Of a stretch of DNA of 64,000 bases, positions 62,318 to 64,000 are shown piece after piece (position 1 is the stretch's first letter; each line of letters starts with the position of its first letter). The position numbers were made by a program, and so were the translations under genes. Under the pieces are notes generated by a model, which made no database searches, was not told the DNA's origin, and worked only from the letters and a program-made list of their open reading frames with translations. Origin of the DNA: Cristatella mucedo (lineage: Eukaryota; Bryozoa; Phylactolaemata; Cristatellidae); the NCBI GenBank assembly GCA_009760855.2, contig WPIO01000064.1, positions 60,001 to 124,000 on the forward strand, written 5' to 3'.

Positions 62318-62560
62318 AATCTTCCGGTCTGTTTGCAATTCTCAAACTCGCTGCTGGCGAGCCTCCCAGTCTGTGCAATCGGGCGCATAAAGCTGGTGCA
62401 AAACTCTTGCAGCCATGCTTGTCAGTTGCGAGTGACGAAGGTTCCACATTACACCACTTCTCGCCGACCTGCACTAGCTTCTAATCGAGCAGCGTATCGA
62501 CTTCAAGGATTCGTCACTCACTTTTAGGTCGCTTCATTCTGTGGATCAAAGCCTATCTTT
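62318..62560 (+). mobile_element. LINE-A C-terminal fragment
   Basis: Plus-sense stretch with S-N-S-L-L-A-S-L-P-V-C-A-I-G-R and TCGCCGACCTGCACTAGCTT, opposite in direction to the copy before it. Confidence 0.72.
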
Positions 62561-62671
62561 ATTATATCTCCCTGACATTAACCAGGAAGTGGTTTGCGGA
62601 TCATAATACACACATTTTAGTGCTTGTCGGATGAATATATTAATAACTATGATTTTTTTTATAAATTTCAG

Positions 62672-62743
62672 CCATATCAAGTGTTCAAGAATGTCCGAAC
62701 TTTAATGGTACAAAACGAATATCGGAAAGCAACGTAAGACAAG
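62672..62743 (+). CDS. Second gene, exon 2
   Basis: Acceptor AAATTTCAG after a T-rich tract; donor GGTAAGA. Phase 1 in and 1 out, 72 nt. Joined to exon 1 it reads A-I-S-S-V-Q-E-C-P-N-F, an expected mature N-terminus with one Cys and an NGT sequon. The family is not recognised. Intron 1 (60903-62671) holds old LINE-A debris. Confidence 0.5.
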
Positions 62744-63267
62744 GTAAGAAGATAGAAACTATGGACAAGATGACCAAACTGGCAAAGGCCGTTCTTAAAT
62801 CAGGCGATAAACCCTCCTGCAAAATCATTGCCTAAATTAAAAAAAATTATTACATTGATACATGTTGTTAAGATAATCTATTGCAGCTGCAGTGTTTTAA
62901 ATGAAATCATTAACCCATAACAAGACCAAGTGATCCAAGCCCGCATGACTGGCAGCACATGCCCTAGGGGGTGGACTCCATGGCTTCCTTTTTAAAGATC
63001 AATGAGAAACTCAACATAAACAATTTCGGATTGAACACATGCACGCAGATGCTTACGTGTAAGGTTTTATCTCCATAAACCGATTGCGCTGTAGGCATTT
63101 TTCAGTCCTTGAGCTGACTGCATACAAATCTCTTACACATGAAGAGCTGTAAAGTTGTTTAAGCTATTCTGTCTTACAAGGATTAAATTTAGGCTGTCCT
63201 AATAAATTGGGACATAGGCAGTTGCAACTGGTGCTATCTTGAAAGACCCACAAGTTGTATATGTGGT

Positions 63268-63352
63268 TTTATAATAATAATAATGATAAGAATAACACAT
63301 TTATATAATTATAGAAGAAGCTAAAGCTCCCTCTCTAAACACTTTAAACAGT
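63268..63352 (-). mobile_element. Degenerate LINE/SINE tail
   Basis: (TAA)-rich run, then CTCCCTCTCTAAACACTTTA, an eroded hairpin tail. Confidence 0.45.
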
Positions 63353-63474
63353 CTGGTAAGCTGGTCAAATTTATGCTCAATAGTTAGAATCCACCTTAGG
63401 TACCGTAGGATGAATGCTGAGGTTTCTACCCGAGCCATGAAAAAATATATGTAACAAATACTGATAATTACCAG

Positions 63475-63562
63475 GGCAATTTTCTGAGTCTATATCGTTT
63501 CCGCCGAATACCTCTAAAGCTCTAACACATGTATATTTTCGAGCAACCGGATTACCCAATTA
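63475..63562 (+). CDS. Second gene, possible exon 3
   Basis: Acceptor TTACCAG, phase 1, and a perfect GTAAGT donor, phase 2. Only the frame that fits exon 2 is open. It reads G-Q-F-S-E-S-I-S-F-P-P, an NTS sequon and VYFRATGLPN, beta-strand-like but unassigned. The pyrimidine tract is poor. Later exons would lie beyond 64000. Confidence 0.35.
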
Positions 63563-64000
63563 GTAAGTTGGCCGTTCTTAGATAGTCGCTCGAGCTCGGT
63601 GAACCGAGTAACAGCTGACTTGGACCTCTGATCTCAACTATCACTACCCGAGAAAATGCATGATATCAGGTGTCGCGAATTTAACTCCGAAGGTCAAATT
63701 GAAATAGCATAAAGTTTGCTCTGTATTGATTAGCTGTCCACACGAATTTTTAGAAATACCTTTACACTAAGATTATTTTGTGACTAAAGCACTGCACCAA
63801 CTAAGTGCTATAGTCTTACACAGATTTACGTGTAGGGATTTAAAAGCTTACGCTCCAGGAAATCGCAAAGTCTAACGAAGCCTGTACCTGTACCAGCCTG
63901 TACCTCCCAACAAATCGCGCAGGCTTTCTGTCTCAGACGCTGTTGCAAGCATGATTTTGGTTTAACTAAAACTGCTTAAGTGGCTACATCACTTATAAGT

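Overview
This is a stretch of intron-rich animal nuclear DNA, not bacterial or viral. The evidence is GT-AG introns with matching codon phases, signal-peptide exons, long (GA)n, (AT)n and (CA)n microsatellites, many 5'-truncated L2/CR1-type LINEs, tRNA-derived SINEs, a decayed Ty3/Gypsy element and a mariner-type MITE. An invertebrate is likely, because the main gene resembles a cysteine-rich secreted family I know from arthropods and other invertebrates. I cannot name the phylum. No rRNA, intact tRNA gene, CRISPR array or bacterial operon is present.

The main host gene lies on the minus strand between 32674 and 12008. I assembled ten coding exons by eye: 32674-32614, 27464-27248, 21715-21594, 20465-20259, 20136-19897, 19186-18958, 18439-18375, 12763-12521, 12411-12305 and 12211-12008. 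Every junction is GT-AG, every phase matches, and the total of 1695 nt gives 564 residues plus stop. The product is a secreted protein with a signal peptide and two tandem copies of one cysteine-rich module. The two copies also share their intron phases, so the gene probably arose by internal duplication. A second gene starts on the plus strand at 60854 with a signal-peptide exon, continues at 62672-62743 and perhaps 63475-63562, and runs off the right edge.

Most of the rest is repeats. LINE-A (L2-like, (TAA)n tail) occurs as one nearly full-length dead copy (2378-5850), several 3' fragments, and a dense cluster at 46-54 kb. LINE-B is a related family with an (ACATT)n tail. SINE-1 has a tRNA-like head and a 3' end copied from the LINE-A hairpin tail. 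SINE-2 has another tRNA-like head and a different 3' end. A decayed Ty3/Gypsy pol lies at about 42.3-45.0 kb on the minus strand, a TA-flanked mariner-type MITE at 36374-37209, and a 1-kb GA satellite with internal higher-order repeats at 57.86-58.85 kb.

Layout: 0-6 kb LINEs and SINEs; 6-12 kb mostly unique DNA with SINEs; 12-32.7 kb the ten-exon gene with repeats in its introns; 33-42 kb LINE-B, MITE and LINE-A; 42-45.2 kb Gypsy; 46-54 kb LINE-A cluster; 54-60.8 kb sparse unique DNA plus microsatellites; 60.85 kb to the end, the start of the second gene.
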